Source: Nostoc sphaeroides
GTDB lineage: Bacteria; Cyanobacteriota; Cyanobacteriia; Cyanobacteriales; Nostocaceae
Length of the DNA: 64,000 bases
Reading direction: 5' to 3'
NCBI RefSeq assembly: GCF_003443655.1
Contig: NZ_CP031941.1
Span: 3,098,501-3,162,500, forward strand
Part shown: piece by piece, positions 45,301-53,286 of the stretch
Position numbering within the stretch: position 1 is the stretch's first letter
Layout of the letters: each line of letters opens with the position of its first letter
Position numbers and translations under genes: made by a program
The notes under the pieces: model-generated
Seen by the model: the letters and a program-made list of their open reading frames with translations, nothing else
Told to the model about the DNA's origin: nothing
Database searches by the model: none

Positions 45301-47715
45301 ACTTAAAGTCAGATTGTAGTCAGATTCCCAAGGGTTGAATGGTAGCAATTGGATGCCTATTTTAAGATAAGCAATTGCTGAACTGTATGCAGTTGAGGCT
45401 TTTGCTTTTTTCCCAGCCATGAGATTTAACTGTGCGAGTTCATGGCGTTCTGTAGGTTGATGGAAATGTTCAAGCCCGATATTTAGCTGATTAGCGATCG
45501 CAAATATCCGATCTTCTAATTCAGCTTTCGGGGTATTTTGCCACAGCAGGCGGCCAATTTTGACATGGGTTATCTGTTTGCGATCTTCAGGAATCAGTGA
45601 ATAAGCGGCTTGTTGGACGCGATCGTGCAAAAATTTATATCCTACAGCGTGAGCGATTTCCTGATTACTATCTCGATTTTCTCGGTCTATATAAAACTTA
45701 TAAACTTCACTTTGTGGTATAACGAAACCTTCCTGTAATACTTTCCATAATGCGGCGGCGGTTTCGGTTTGGGATTGTTGATAAACAATCGCCAAGGTAT
45801 GCAAATCAAACTGATTACCAATACAAGCCGCCAGTTTTAAAACCTCTTGAGTTGCTGGTGTTAGTTTCTGCAACTGTTGTGCCATAAACTCTACCACATC
45901 ATCTGTCAGCGCCAATTGCTTGATTTGGGCAATATTACATTGCCAATACCCGCTTTGAAAATTGAATTGAATATAATTATTATCCTGATGCAGTGCCTTA
46001 AGAAACTGAGTGGTAAAAAAGGGATTTCCTTTGGTTTTTTGATATACTAATTGCGTTAATGGCTGTGCTATTTCTAGTTGACAATTGAGGGTATCTGCTA
46101 ACAACTGATTCACACTTACTGGACACAGGGGATTGAGTATAATGTTGTTAACAACGGCTCCTGCATTGGCTATCTCATCTAATGTCAACATTAAAGGATG
46201 TGCCGGGAAGACCTCATTATCTCGGTATGCCCCAAGCAGCAACAAGTAGCCACTCTGGGATTCATCTATGAGTAGCTGCATCAGTTTCAGTGATGCCAAA
46301 TCTGCCCACTGCAAGTCATCCAAAAATATCACTAAGGGATGTTCTAGTGTCGTGAAAACTTGAATAAATTTCTGGAACAGCAGATTGAAGCGATTTTGAG
46401 CCGCCATTCCAGATAGTTCTACAGCCGGGGGTTGGCAACCAATAATTCGTTCTAGTTCTGGGATAACCTCAATAATAACTTGGGCATTTTCACCCAAAGC
46501 TGTGATAATTTTCTCCTGCCATAGCCGTAAATTAGTATCAGTTTCACTCAATAGTTGCCCCATTAAATCTCGAAAAGCTTGCACAAATGCACTAAAGGGA
46601 ATATTGCGATTAAATTGGTCATATTTGCCTTTGATAAAACAACCACGTTGCCTAACAATCGGTTTATGAACTTCGTTGATAACCGCAGTTTTCCCAATCC
46701 CCGAAAAGCCAGCAACTAGCATCATTTCGGTTGTCCCAAGGCTAACTCTTTCAAATGCTTGCAACAGGGTTTCTACTTCGGTTTCTCTGCCATAGAGTTT
46801 ATCGGGGATAATAAAGCGATCGCAAACATCTTGTTGTGCAATTAGGAAACTCTCAATTGTACCTGTTTCCTTCAGTTGAACCAAGCACTTTTCTAAATCA
46901 TACTTCAATCCTAAAGCGCTCTGATACCGATCTTCAGGATTTTTCGCCATTAGTTTGCTAACAATTTCTGAAAATACAGATGGAATTGCTGAATTAATTT
47001 CATCTATTAAAGGCGCTGTTTTTGCAATATGACAATGTACCAACTCCATAGCATCCTCTGACTGAAATGGTAATTTCCCAGTCAGGAATTCATAAAAAGT
47101 TATACCCAAAGAATAAAAATCTGTGCGGTAGTCAATCCCTCGATTCATTCGTCCAGTTTGTTCTGGGGAAATATAAGGGAGAGTTCCTTTTAACACATTG
47201 GGGCTAATTAAGGTTTGAGTTTCTCGTGGCAGTAAAGATGCAATACTAAAGTCAATTAATTTAACTTGTTTAGTTTCTGGATTAATTAAAATATTGGCAG
47301 GTTTAATATCTTTATGAATAATCCGCGAGTGGTAGAGTATATCTAAGGTATTACATAGTGCGATCGCTATTTCTAAAAACTCTTGTAAACACGCGATATA
47401 TCGCGTCTCTACCGAGGTGAAATAATCTTTAAGAGAAATCCCGCCAAAATCTTCCATTACTAACACATAGCCATTTTGATATTGTTCCAGGCTATAAGTT
47501 TGGATGATTAAAGGTGAGTTAAGATTTTTAGCTATGGTGTACTGATTGCGAAAGCATAAGAGTTCACTGAAACTCGGATAAGGATTTTTCAGGAGTTTAA
47601 TCACCACTGGTAATTCATCAGTCTCTCGATACCCCCGATACACCAACGTTCTGAAACCATTGTAAAGTTCTTCACTGATGCGATATCCGGGAATACTGAC
47701 TGTAGTGGTATTCAT
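42301..47715 (-). CDS. hybrid Ser/Thr kinase - AAA ATPase - GAF - histidine kinase (copy A)
   Basis: 1804 residues. The N-terminal kinase (HKDIKPANIL, DFS), AAA module (GFSGIGKTAV; LVIFLDDLQWADL) and TPR-like region resemble copies B and C. The GAF (around PKSTLCMPIRNQGQLLGILY) and the histidine kinase differ: a coiled coil EQKVDQRTQELHHKNQQLSS, HisKA GQMVAGIAHEINNPISFIYG and HATPase ADNGIGISEEI are closer to the membrane kinase at 28037 than to B and C. The old tail of B/C type remains just downstream. Palindrome GAGACGCGATATATCGCGT is in frame in the kinase domain (47383-47413). No membrane segment. Confidence 0.9.
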   Translation of the reverse strand: MNTTTVSIPGYRISEELYNGFRTLVYRGYRETDELPVVIKLLKNPYPSFSELLCFRNQYTIAKNLNSPLIIQTYSLEQYQNGYVLVMEDFGGISLKDYFTSVETRYIACLQEFLEIAIALCNTLDILYHSRIIHKDIKPANILINPETKQVKLIDFSIASLLPRETQTLISPNVLKGTLPYISPEQTGRMNRGIDYRTDFYSLGITFYEFLTGKLPFQSEDAMELVHCHIAKTAPLIDEINSAIPSVFSEIVSKLMAKNPEDRYQSALGLKYDLEKCLVQLKETGTIESFLIAQQDVCDRFIIPDKLYGRETEVETLLQAFERVSLGTTEMMLVAGFSGIGKTAVINEVHKPIVRQRGCFIKGKYDQFNRNIPFSAFVQAFRDLMGQLLSETDTNLRLWQEKIITALGENAQVIIEVIPELERIIGCQPPAVELSGMAAQNRFNLLFQKFIQVFTTLEHPLVIFLDDLQWADLASLKLMQLLIDESQSGYLLLLGAYRDNEVFPAHPLMLTLDEIANAGAVVNNIILNPLCPVSVNQLLADTLNCQLEIAQPLTQLVYQKTKGNPFFTTQFLKALHQDNNYIQFNFQSGYWQCNIAQIKQLALTDDVVEFMAQQLQKLTPATQEVLKLAACIGNQFDLHTLAIVYQQSQTETAAALWKVLQEGFVIPQSEVYKFYIDRENRDSNQEIAHAVGYKFLHDRVQQAAYSLIPEDRKQITHVKIGRLLWQNTPKAELEDRIFAIANQLNIGLEHFHQPTERHELAQLNLMAGKKAKASTAYSSAIAYLKIGIQLLPFNPWESDYNLTLSLYNEATEASYLCGEIDAMEDFAQEILQHAKAIADTAKVYEVKIEAYTVQGKLLAAIDTAMQFLQPIGIEFPKEPTDEDFILALQETQATLSGKTIAELVELPEMQNPELRAALRVLVKVTTPAYLAKPKLHRLVVLKKVTLSVIYGNTSASALAYSGYGLMLCGQPNSIPVGHELGNLALQLLSKFQDQEYEALVLVVVNHFIAHWQQPATATLKPLLQAYTSGLNSGDLAYAGYAAYMYCLQAYIAGQELTKLANELAIYGTAIEKLNQKTALNYNNIYHQVVLNLIESKTTPWELVGTAYDEKSMLALHEQTNDGTGLWHLFVNKLMLCYLFQELDLAVEYAIKAKQYSGSGYAMVNTPVQNLYDSLLQLALFPTSSPAEQQSILQQVAENQDTMQQWANYAPMNHQHRFELVEAEKCRILAQKTAAIEFYDRAIAGAKENGYIQEAALSNELAAKFYLDWGKEKIAQVYMQEAYYCYARWGAKSKVEDLEQRYPELLRVILQQKNLKLNLQETLSKSVISSASIHSSTHISSSSNSNSVLDFGSVFKASQAISTAIQLDQLIQKLTQIILENAGADRCALILFQNGLWQVRAIATLEGTILQTAPLDNHPGIPIKLIQYVKNTLETVLIDDLKTHLPNVIGEYMRQHQPKSTLCMPIRNQGQLLGILYLENQGTIGAFVGDRLDILELLTSQAAISLENALLYNTLEQKVDQRTQELHHKNQQLSSTLQELQQTQAQLIHAEKMSSLGQMVAGIAHEINNPISFIYGNITYLKEHFEDLLEGINLYQQQYLQPTTEIQAYLNEKDLDYAIKDVPNLLNSMQQGSERIQNIVLSLRNFARLDEADIKAVNIHEGIENTLLILQHRLSKIEIIKDYAELPLVSCHAKQINQVIMNILNNAIDALNEVQKTSTITIRTALSNSLTKSVSIRIADNGIGISEEIQKRVFDPFFTTKAVGKGTGLGLAVAYSIMSTHGGQINFVSKLGQGTEFEIILPVGG
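47383..47413. repeat. palindromic repeat inside the kinase domain of copy A
   Basis: ACACGCGATATATCGCGTCT is read in frame and codes part of VETRYIACLQ at the position where copy B has its palindrome. Copy C has a different palindrome at the same place (35889-35913). Confidence 0.6.
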
Positions 47716-47719
47716 ACTG

Positions 47720-47746
47720 CTAAATCCTAATATTTTCTGGATTTAG
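47720..47746 (-). promoter_or_regulatory. conserved 8-11-8 inverted repeat in front of hybrid kinase A
   Basis: Coding strand: CTAAATCC, 11 bases, GGATTTAG, then CAGT and the ATG. The last stem pair is C-G where copies B and C have T-A: both sides changed together. Confidence 0.6.
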
Positions 47747-47849
47747 TATTCCCAGATGATTGAAGCAATTCATCTTTACAGGTTTTTAGCATTTGCTCTG
47801 GGTGTTGCGATCGCGTATGCTAAATTCAGTCTGATTTGAATTATCTTCT

Positions 47850-48488
47850 GTGGACAGAAACCGCGAACCGTTTATCAGTCTGGCACTTTACCACGCCTTT
47901 AAATGGTCAGTCGTCAGCCCCATGCTTCATACTTACTTTCGGGGCCAGATTTATGGTACGGAAAATGTCCCCCAATCAGGGCCGCTACTGATAGTAAGTA
48001 ATCACGCTAGCTACTTTGACCCGCCCATTGTCTCCAATTGTGTACGTCGTCCAGTGGCGTACATGGCTAAGGAAGAGTTATTTAAAATCCCAATTTTGGC
48101 ACAAGTGATTAAATTATACGGTGCTTACCCGGTGAGTCGAGGAAGTGCCGATCGCAATGCCATCCGTTCCGCCCTAGAATATCTCGATAAAGGTTGGGCT
48201 GTCGGTGTTTTCTTGCAAGGTACTCGCACCCCAGATGGTAGAATCACAGACCCAAAGAGAGGCGCACTGCTGCTAGCGGCGAAAGCAAAAGCCCCAATAT
48301 TACCCGTAAGTGTCTGGGGTACTGAGAAGATTTTACAAAAAGGATCGTCCCTACCCCGCGCAGTTCCCATCACCGTGAGAATTGGTAACTTGATTGATGC
48401 TCCCAGTTCTACTAATAAAGAAGAATTGGAAGCTTTAACACAAAAGTGTACCAAAGTAATAAACGAGATGCATGATTTAGGAAGATAA
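47850..48488 (+). CDS. plsC: 1-acyl-sn-glycerol-3-phosphate acyltransferase
   Basis: 212 residues from GTG 47850. SNHASYFDPPIV carries the HX4D motif (H52, D57). The second motif reads VFLQGTRTPDGR, with Gln where most enzymes have the Glu of FPEGTR. VAYMAKEELFKIP and GAYPVSRGSADRNAI are typical of PlsC. It makes phosphatidate from lysophosphatidate. In direction and function it continues plsX-fabH-fabD (ending 27849), from which it is separated by the 20-kb kinase block on the other strand. The next gene is an AI-2E-type transporter. Confidence 0.85.
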   Translation: MDRNREPFISLALYHAFKWSVVSPMLHTYFRGQIYGTENVPQSGPLLIVSNHASYFDPPIVSNCVRRPVAYMAKEELFKIPILAQVIKLYGAYPVSRGSADRNAIRSALEYLDKGWAVGVFLQGTRTPDGRITDPKRGALLLAAKAKAPILPVSVWGTEKILQKGSSLPRAVPITVRIGNLIDAPSSTNKEELEALTQKCTKVINEMHDLGR

Positions 48489-48645
48489 GTTAGACAACTT
48501 CAGATATATGCTTTAGGGAGGTAGCGATCGCGCCTTAGCCTCTGTATCTTTAAGGTCAATGCGCTCTAGCAATGAAGTCTAACTTTATGCTTAAATGCAA
48601 CTACTAGGCAAATTTACCATAAGTTTCTCTCTAAACAACATATAT

Positions 48646-49683
48646 ATGAGCGGCTTTGAAGCCAAAAATTTTTGGGATCGATTAAATAATCTGGCGTTAG
48701 TCCGCTTTTTACTTTTAATTGCTTCTGGCTGGGCAATTGTACAGCTTTTAGCTTACTTTGAAGCGGTCATTGTTGTTTTCACATTTGCTGCAATTTTGGC
48801 TTTTTTACTCAGTTATCCTGTACAATGGCTGCGGCGTTTTTTACCCCACGGTGTAGCTGTTGGTGTCGTTTTCTTACTTAGTATTGTGATTATAGGCGGT
48901 CTGATCATTACCGTCGGCTTAACGGTTTTATCTCAAGGACAACAATTAATTGATAGTATCACTGCGTTTTTAAATTCTTTAGTACCTTTATTAGAGAGAC
49001 TAGAAGGATTTTTGCGAGGCCGTAATTTACAGATAGATTTAAGTTTTATTGAAGAACAACTGCGGAACCAAGCTGTATCAAGTCTTGTGACTAGTTTAGC
49101 TATTCTACAAGGATTTATGACGAACTTCGTGACTTTTGTATTAATTGCAGTTGTGGCTTTCTTCATGCTATTAGATGGAGACAAGCTGTGGAATTTTATT
49201 TTAAAAATTGTACCCAAACATCGCCGCAATAGATTTACAATTATAATCAGAAAGTCATTTTTAGGATTTTTTAGAGGTCAGTTATTATTAAGTGCATTTC
49301 TCACAAGTACGACTTTCGTGGTTTTCTTAATATTACAAGTACCTTTTGCTTTAATATTGTCAATAATAGTTGGAATTCTTGATATCATTCCTGGCATAGG
49401 AGCAACATTAGGAGTAAGCACAATTACTTTATTTGTGTTGTCTCAAGGTGTTTGGTTAGCATTGAAAGTATTGATAGCTTGTATTATCCTCCAGCAGATA
49501 CAAGACAACTTGATTGCGCCCCGAATTATGCAAGGTGCGCTGAATCTTAATCCTGTAGTGGTGTTTTTTGCTTTGTTAGTAGGCGCTAAAGTAGCAGGAT
49601 TACTAGGAGTTTTTATATCTATTCCCATTGCTGGAGTCATCGTATCTTTATTTGAAATTGATGAAATGAAGTCTGAAGTTTAG
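48646..49683 (+). CDS. AI-2E family transporter (PerM-like membrane protein)
   Basis: 345 residues from ATG 48646. About eight membrane helices: a pair near the start (VRFLLLIASGWAIVQLLAYF, AVIVVFTFAAILAFLLSYPV), a third at ~75-100, then a soluble segment, and the conserved C-terminal group with IIVGILDIIPGIGATLGV and LQQIQDNLIAPRIMQGALNL, which define the family. Members export small molecules or act as ion antiporters; the substrate here is unknown. The frame is open to an ATG at 48595, but MSGFEAKNFWDRL is the more usual start. Followed by a palindrome-rich spacer. Confidence 0.85.
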   Translation: MSGFEAKNFWDRLNNLALVRFLLLIASGWAIVQLLAYFEAVIVVFTFAAILAFLLSYPVQWLRRFLPHGVAVGVVFLLSIVIIGGLIITVGLTVLSQGQQLIDSITAFLNSLVPLLERLEGFLRGRNLQIDLSFIEEQLRNQAVSSLVTSLAILQGFMTNFVTFVLIAVVAFFMLLDGDKLWNFILKIVPKHRRNRFTIIIRKSFLGFFRGQLLLSAFLTSTTFVVFLILQVPFALILSIIVGILDIIPGIGATLGVSTITLFVLSQGVWLALKVLIACIILQQIQDNLIAPRIMQGALNLNPVVVFFALLVGAKVAGLLGVFISIPIAGVIVSLFEIDEMKSEV

Positions 49684-49853
49684 AGACGCGATGAATCGTT
49701 GGAAGTAGAGAGATAGAGAGATAGAGAGACGCGATAAATCGCGTCTGTACAAGAGTTGCAAGTAGAGACGCGATTCATCGCGTCTGCGATTCATCGCGTC
49801 TGCGATTCATCGCGTCTGTGATTCATGGCGTCTGCGATTCATCGCGTCTGTAG
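49681..49853. repeat. tandem and palindromic GAGACGCGAT..ATCGCGTCT repeats
   Basis: Palindromes of the type AGACGCGATTCATCGCGTCT. From 49768 to 49851 an 18-bp unit (CGATTCATCGCGTCTGYG) is repeated about five times in tandem; one unit has GCGTC changed to GGCGTC. It fills the spacer to the DUF2288 gene. Confidence 0.8.
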
Positions 49854-49898
49854 TAATTAATGTAAAATAGTTTCTTAGTCAATACAAATTAAGGAATA

Positions 49899-50195
49899 AT
49901 GTCGGATTTAAGAGCGGAATTAACAGAAATTTTGGATGAGGCAGAGTGGGAGTGGCTAATTCCTCATGTACAACGAGATGCAGTAATTTTGGTGGCACTT
50001 GAGCTAAATTTGGTGGATGTTGGAGTAGCGATCGCCAGTGATAACATCCCATCAGTAGAACAGTGGATTGATAAACAATTGATTGCCAAACCCACGATAG
50101 TACAGGTGGGAGAATGGAATGGCGATCGCACTAAACGATTTAATACTCTCATCGTTCAGCCTTACGTTCTAGCGCAAGAAATAGTCGCTACTTAA
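49899..50195 (+). CDS. DUF2288 family protein
   Basis: 98 residues. LRAELTEILDEAEWEWLIPH, followed by VILVALELNLVDVGVAIASD and FNTLIVQPYVLAQE, fits the DUF2288 family of small proteins of unknown function found in cyanobacteria and proteobacteria. The stop overlaps by 4 bp the 3' end of the convergent flotillin gene. ATG 49899 follows AAGGAATA, a good Shine-Dalgarno. Confidence 0.8.
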   Translation: MSDLRAELTEILDEAEWEWLIPHVQRDAVILVALELNLVDVGVAIASDNIPSVEQWIDKQLIAKPTIVQVGEWNGDRTKRFNTLIVQPYVLAQEIVAT

Positions 50196-52156
50196 TCAGT
50201 TTCTGTAGCATTTTCGATCAGAGTTGGTGTTGTGAGAGTTTCTAAGGAAAGATGGCTTTTTGTGTCAGTTATTACTTGGTTATTGCCACGTACTAACTGG
50301 CTGATTTGACTAATTAATTCGCCTAGTTTGCCTTCGTCAAGTAAGGTGTTGATTAAAGAAAGTCCACTGGTAGATAATAGTAATTTGTTAATGTCTTGAC
50401 TGCCACTACTACCGTTTGCACCAGGAAATGAATAGATCCGAGTATCTCCTAAAACTCCTGGTTGTGGTGCTAAAGCGGTGACAATTTCTGGTAGTTTATC
50501 GGCTAGTTCTGGCCAAATGGAAGTAATAATTTTGGCAGTGAGGTTAGCGTTACTAATGGAATTCTCGGCGGCAATTTTTGCTTGAATACCTTCTGCTTCT
50601 GCTAAAACTTTATCACGATTAGCTGCTGCTAGAGTGCGAATTGCTTCAGCCTCTAATTCTGCTGCTTGTTGGGCGATTTCTGCTTGGCGGCGGCGGCGGA
50701 AAGCATCGATTTCCACAACGTTGCGATCGCTAATACTCCGTTCTTCGGCTTCTCGTTCCGCAGCAATTACCGATAGGCGTTTGTTACGTTCGGCTTTTTC
50801 AACCTCACCTGCTGTCTTAACTGATTCCTCAGCTTTGGCTTGTTGTGCTTGTGCCACAAAGCTTTCACGCTTTTTGTTAGCAATAGCGATCGCTACATCT
50901 TCTTGAGCTAGCTTGGCCACTCGTTCTGACTCAGCTATATGCACTTGTGCTTGTAATTTTCCAGATTCTACACTTTGTTCACGTACAATCTCTGCAAGCT
51001 CAGATTCTTGTTTTTGCAGTGCTTGTGCTACCTTTAGCTGTTTATTGCGTTCTTCTAGGGAAATATCAGCTTCAATTTGGCTTTGCTGCACCGATAATTT
51101 TTTGCGAATTTCTTCTTCTTCAATTGATTTTTCTTGCAAAATTTTGCTACGGCGTACTGTTGCAGCCTCTCTATCTTTGGATTCTTGAATTTCGCGCTCT
51201 TTCTGTGCTTTTTGTGCTTCTACTTGGAATTTTTGCTCCAATTTAGCGCTTTCTTGCTCTTGGGCAATTTGTAGCGATCGCTTTTGGGCATCCAGTTCTT
51301 TTTGCTCAATAGTCACTTGTGCTGCTAACTCAACTTCCCGCTTTTGTTGAATTGAGCGCTGAATAATTTCTGTTCGCAAACGCACACCTTGAGCATCAAA
51401 GAAGTTATCTGGATCGTAGGTAACACTTTCTAATATTTCTGAGATAGCAATGTTATTTAGAGTTAATCCCACTTTTTTCAAATCGGTACCAACTAAGTTC
51501 AACACCTCCTGAGCAAACCCTAATTTATCAGAATCTATTTCCGCTAAATCCTTAGTTTTAGCTGCCGCTCTAATTGCATCATCTGCTCGTTTTTCTAAAG
51601 CATTTTTAATATCTTCAGGAGTAATTTTACTGCCATTTTGAGATAGTCTAGCAGCTGCTGTTAAAACATCATCTTCGGAGGCATTAATACATACATAAAA
51701 GGTGACTCGAATATCTGCTCGTAAATAATCTTTAGTGCGAACAGCAAGTTTAGCAGTGCGTTCAACATCAATAGAAATTTCTCGCAGAGGTACGCGAGTT
51801 AGCTGATGAAATCCCGGTAGAACAATACAACCGCCATAGAGAATTACCGATTTCTTTTTGATAAAAAGACCCCCAGTTCTCACGAAAGCTTCGTTGTTGG
51901 GTGTCACTACATAAACCCGTGTATAAGCAAATAAGCTAAATAGGAGTAGTAAAACTAAAGCAGCAATAACTCCAGGAAATACTAATCCCCCGTTAATTTG
52001 GGCAACAGTTGGTTGGATTCTGACTGGAAGGGTTTGGGAAATTAATATTGTTTGCTTTTGTTGTGGTTGCAAATTAATTTGCGGAGCTTCAGCTATTGTA
52101 GCACTCGGTAAAGACTGGATAAAAGTTAACCAAAAAAGCATATTTTTTCCTTTCAC
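50192..52156 (-). CDS. flotillin-like (SPFH domain) protein
   Basis: 654 residues. A signal-like N-terminus, a membrane helix at about 60-80 (FPGVIAALVLLLLFSLFAYT), an SPFH/PHB domain about 80-290 (YVVTPNNEAFVRTGG, GGCIVLPGFHQLTRVPLREI), then a long Ala/Glu/Lys-rich coiled coil with the flotillin AE-repeats (AELEAEAIRTLAAANRDKVL). It resembles bacterial YqiK/FloT proteins that scaffold membrane microdomains. Five bp separate it from the NfeD-like gene upstream on the same strand, the usual partner, so the two form an operon. Confidence 0.85.
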   Translation of the reverse strand: MKGKNMLFWLTFIQSLPSATIAEAPQINLQPQQKQTILISQTLPVRIQPTVAQINGGLVFPGVIAALVLLLLFSLFAYTRVYVVTPNNEAFVRTGGLFIKKKSVILYGGCIVLPGFHQLTRVPLREISIDVERTAKLAVRTKDYLRADIRVTFYVCINASEDDVLTAAARLSQNGSKITPEDIKNALEKRADDAIRAAAKTKDLAEIDSDKLGFAQEVLNLVGTDLKKVGLTLNNIAISEILESVTYDPDNFFDAQGVRLRTEIIQRSIQQKREVELAAQVTIEQKELDAQKRSLQIAQEQESAKLEQKFQVEAQKAQKEREIQESKDREAATVRRSKILQEKSIEEEEIRKKLSVQQSQIEADISLEERNKQLKVAQALQKQESELAEIVREQSVESGKLQAQVHIAESERVAKLAQEDVAIAIANKKRESFVAQAQQAKAEESVKTAGEVEKAERNKRLSVIAAEREAEERSISDRNVVEIDAFRRRRQAEIAQQAAELEAEAIRTLAAANRDKVLAEAEGIQAKIAAENSISNANLTAKIITSIWPELADKLPEIVTALAPQPGVLGDTRIYSFPGANGSSGSQDINKLLLSTSGLSLINTLLDEGKLGELISQISQLVRGNNQVITDTKSHLSLETLTTPTLIENATETD

Positions 52157-52161
52157 TAAGT

Positions 52162-52833
52162 TTAATTTATCTGAGATGAGTTAGCTAACCATTGTTCTTG
52201 ATCAGGACTATCTTTGGCAATAACTAAGTAAATTTGTGCTTTATGTTCAATGACTAAAACTTTTTCTCCTCGTTGTGGAGCAATAGTTGCCCAGTCTGGT
52301 ATCACAGCACTAACTGTTAATAGATTGCGCTTTGTATCTAGTACATCTACTTGTCCAATTCTGCCTTGATTGCCGATAGGAATGTAAGCAGACGTAACAA
52401 TACCAACGCAACCTATCAAGCGATCGCTACTTGCATCTTCACCAAACTCAGCAAAAATTTTGCCAATCGGCTGCGCTATTAATCCTCCCATCAATAAGCT
52501 GATTATCATCGAAGAAAATAATATTGTAACCCCGAATAAACTGTTAACTTTACTATTAATAATGCTACCAAACCAAACATTCAACATCCAGCCAAAAACG
52601 CCCCAGAGACTTAAATCTGTTGCCAGTAACAATATAAGTGGAGCTTTACCAATACCTGCCCATCCCAGGAATTGTCCAAAACTCAATTCGTTATTGGTAT
52701 CTGCATCAACGTCGGCATCAACGTCTGTATCAATATCTTCTCCTCCCCCGCCAGAAATTATCATAAATAAGAATAGAAAGACTCCCATTCCTATAAATAT
52801 CCAATAGGGCAAGTTGACTGGGCTGAACAACAT
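52162..52833 (-). CDS. NfeD/YqiJ-like membrane OB-fold protein
   Basis: 223 residues. Membrane helices near the start (IFIGMGVFLFLFMIISG), at about 60-100 and 100-122, and a C-terminal OB-fold-like beta domain (GCVGIVTSAYIPIGNQGRIG, VLVIEHKAQIYLVIAKDSPD). Between helix 1 and 2 lies an acidic repeat DIDTDVDADVDADTNN. NfeD-like proteins go together with flotillins in bacteria, as here with the flotillin gene 5 bp downstream, and are thought to help organise membrane microdomains. The acidic repeat might bind Ca2+ or other cations, but this is inference. Confidence 0.75.
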   Translation of the reverse strand: MLFSPVNLPYWIFIGMGVFLFLFMIISGGGGEDIDTDVDADVDADTNNELSFGQFLGWAGIGKAPLILLLATDLSLWGVFGWMLNVWFGSIINSKVNSLFGVTILFSSMIISLLMGGLIAQPIGKIFAEFGEDASSDRLIGCVGIVTSAYIPIGNQGRIGQVDVLDTKRNLLTVSAVIPDWATIAPQRGEKVLVIEHKAQIYLVIAKDSPDQEQWLANSSQIN

Positions 52834-53286
52834 AATATTTCGTAAATTATATGTGCTGGTAATTTTATAGCATCTAAGTCTATTTAAATCTATGCTAATA
52901 CTACAATTTTTAATACAAAAAAATACATATTTTATCCTATGAGTATTTGTTTATAAGAATATCTATAATTTTTATTTCAAATAAAATATAATTATTAATT
53001 AATGATTCACGAAATTAAGTAAATCAAAAATTATTTGATTACCGAAAAAATTATATTTTTTTACAATATAGCCGCATTACATAGTTATATGAAGTTAACA
53101 AAAATGTTTAATTTTAGACTAAGACCGCATTACATATAGCATAAAATACACAATTTTACAAGATGTGGAGGTAACAGAGGGCGAATATACCTCTCGACTA
53201 TTGACTAAAGCAAAACTTTCTCCTTTAAGATTTAGCCATCTAGGAGCTAGAATTGTTACGATAATTTCAGATTAGATGTTGAAACC
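52834..53286. other. AT-rich divergent intergenic region
   Basis: 453 bp between the divergent NfeD-like and mutS2 genes. Extremely AT-rich. GCCGCATTACATA at about 53071 and ACCGCATTACATA at about 53126 form a direct repeat 55 bp apart, possibly a regulator site. No ORF or known repeat family. Confidence 0.4.
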
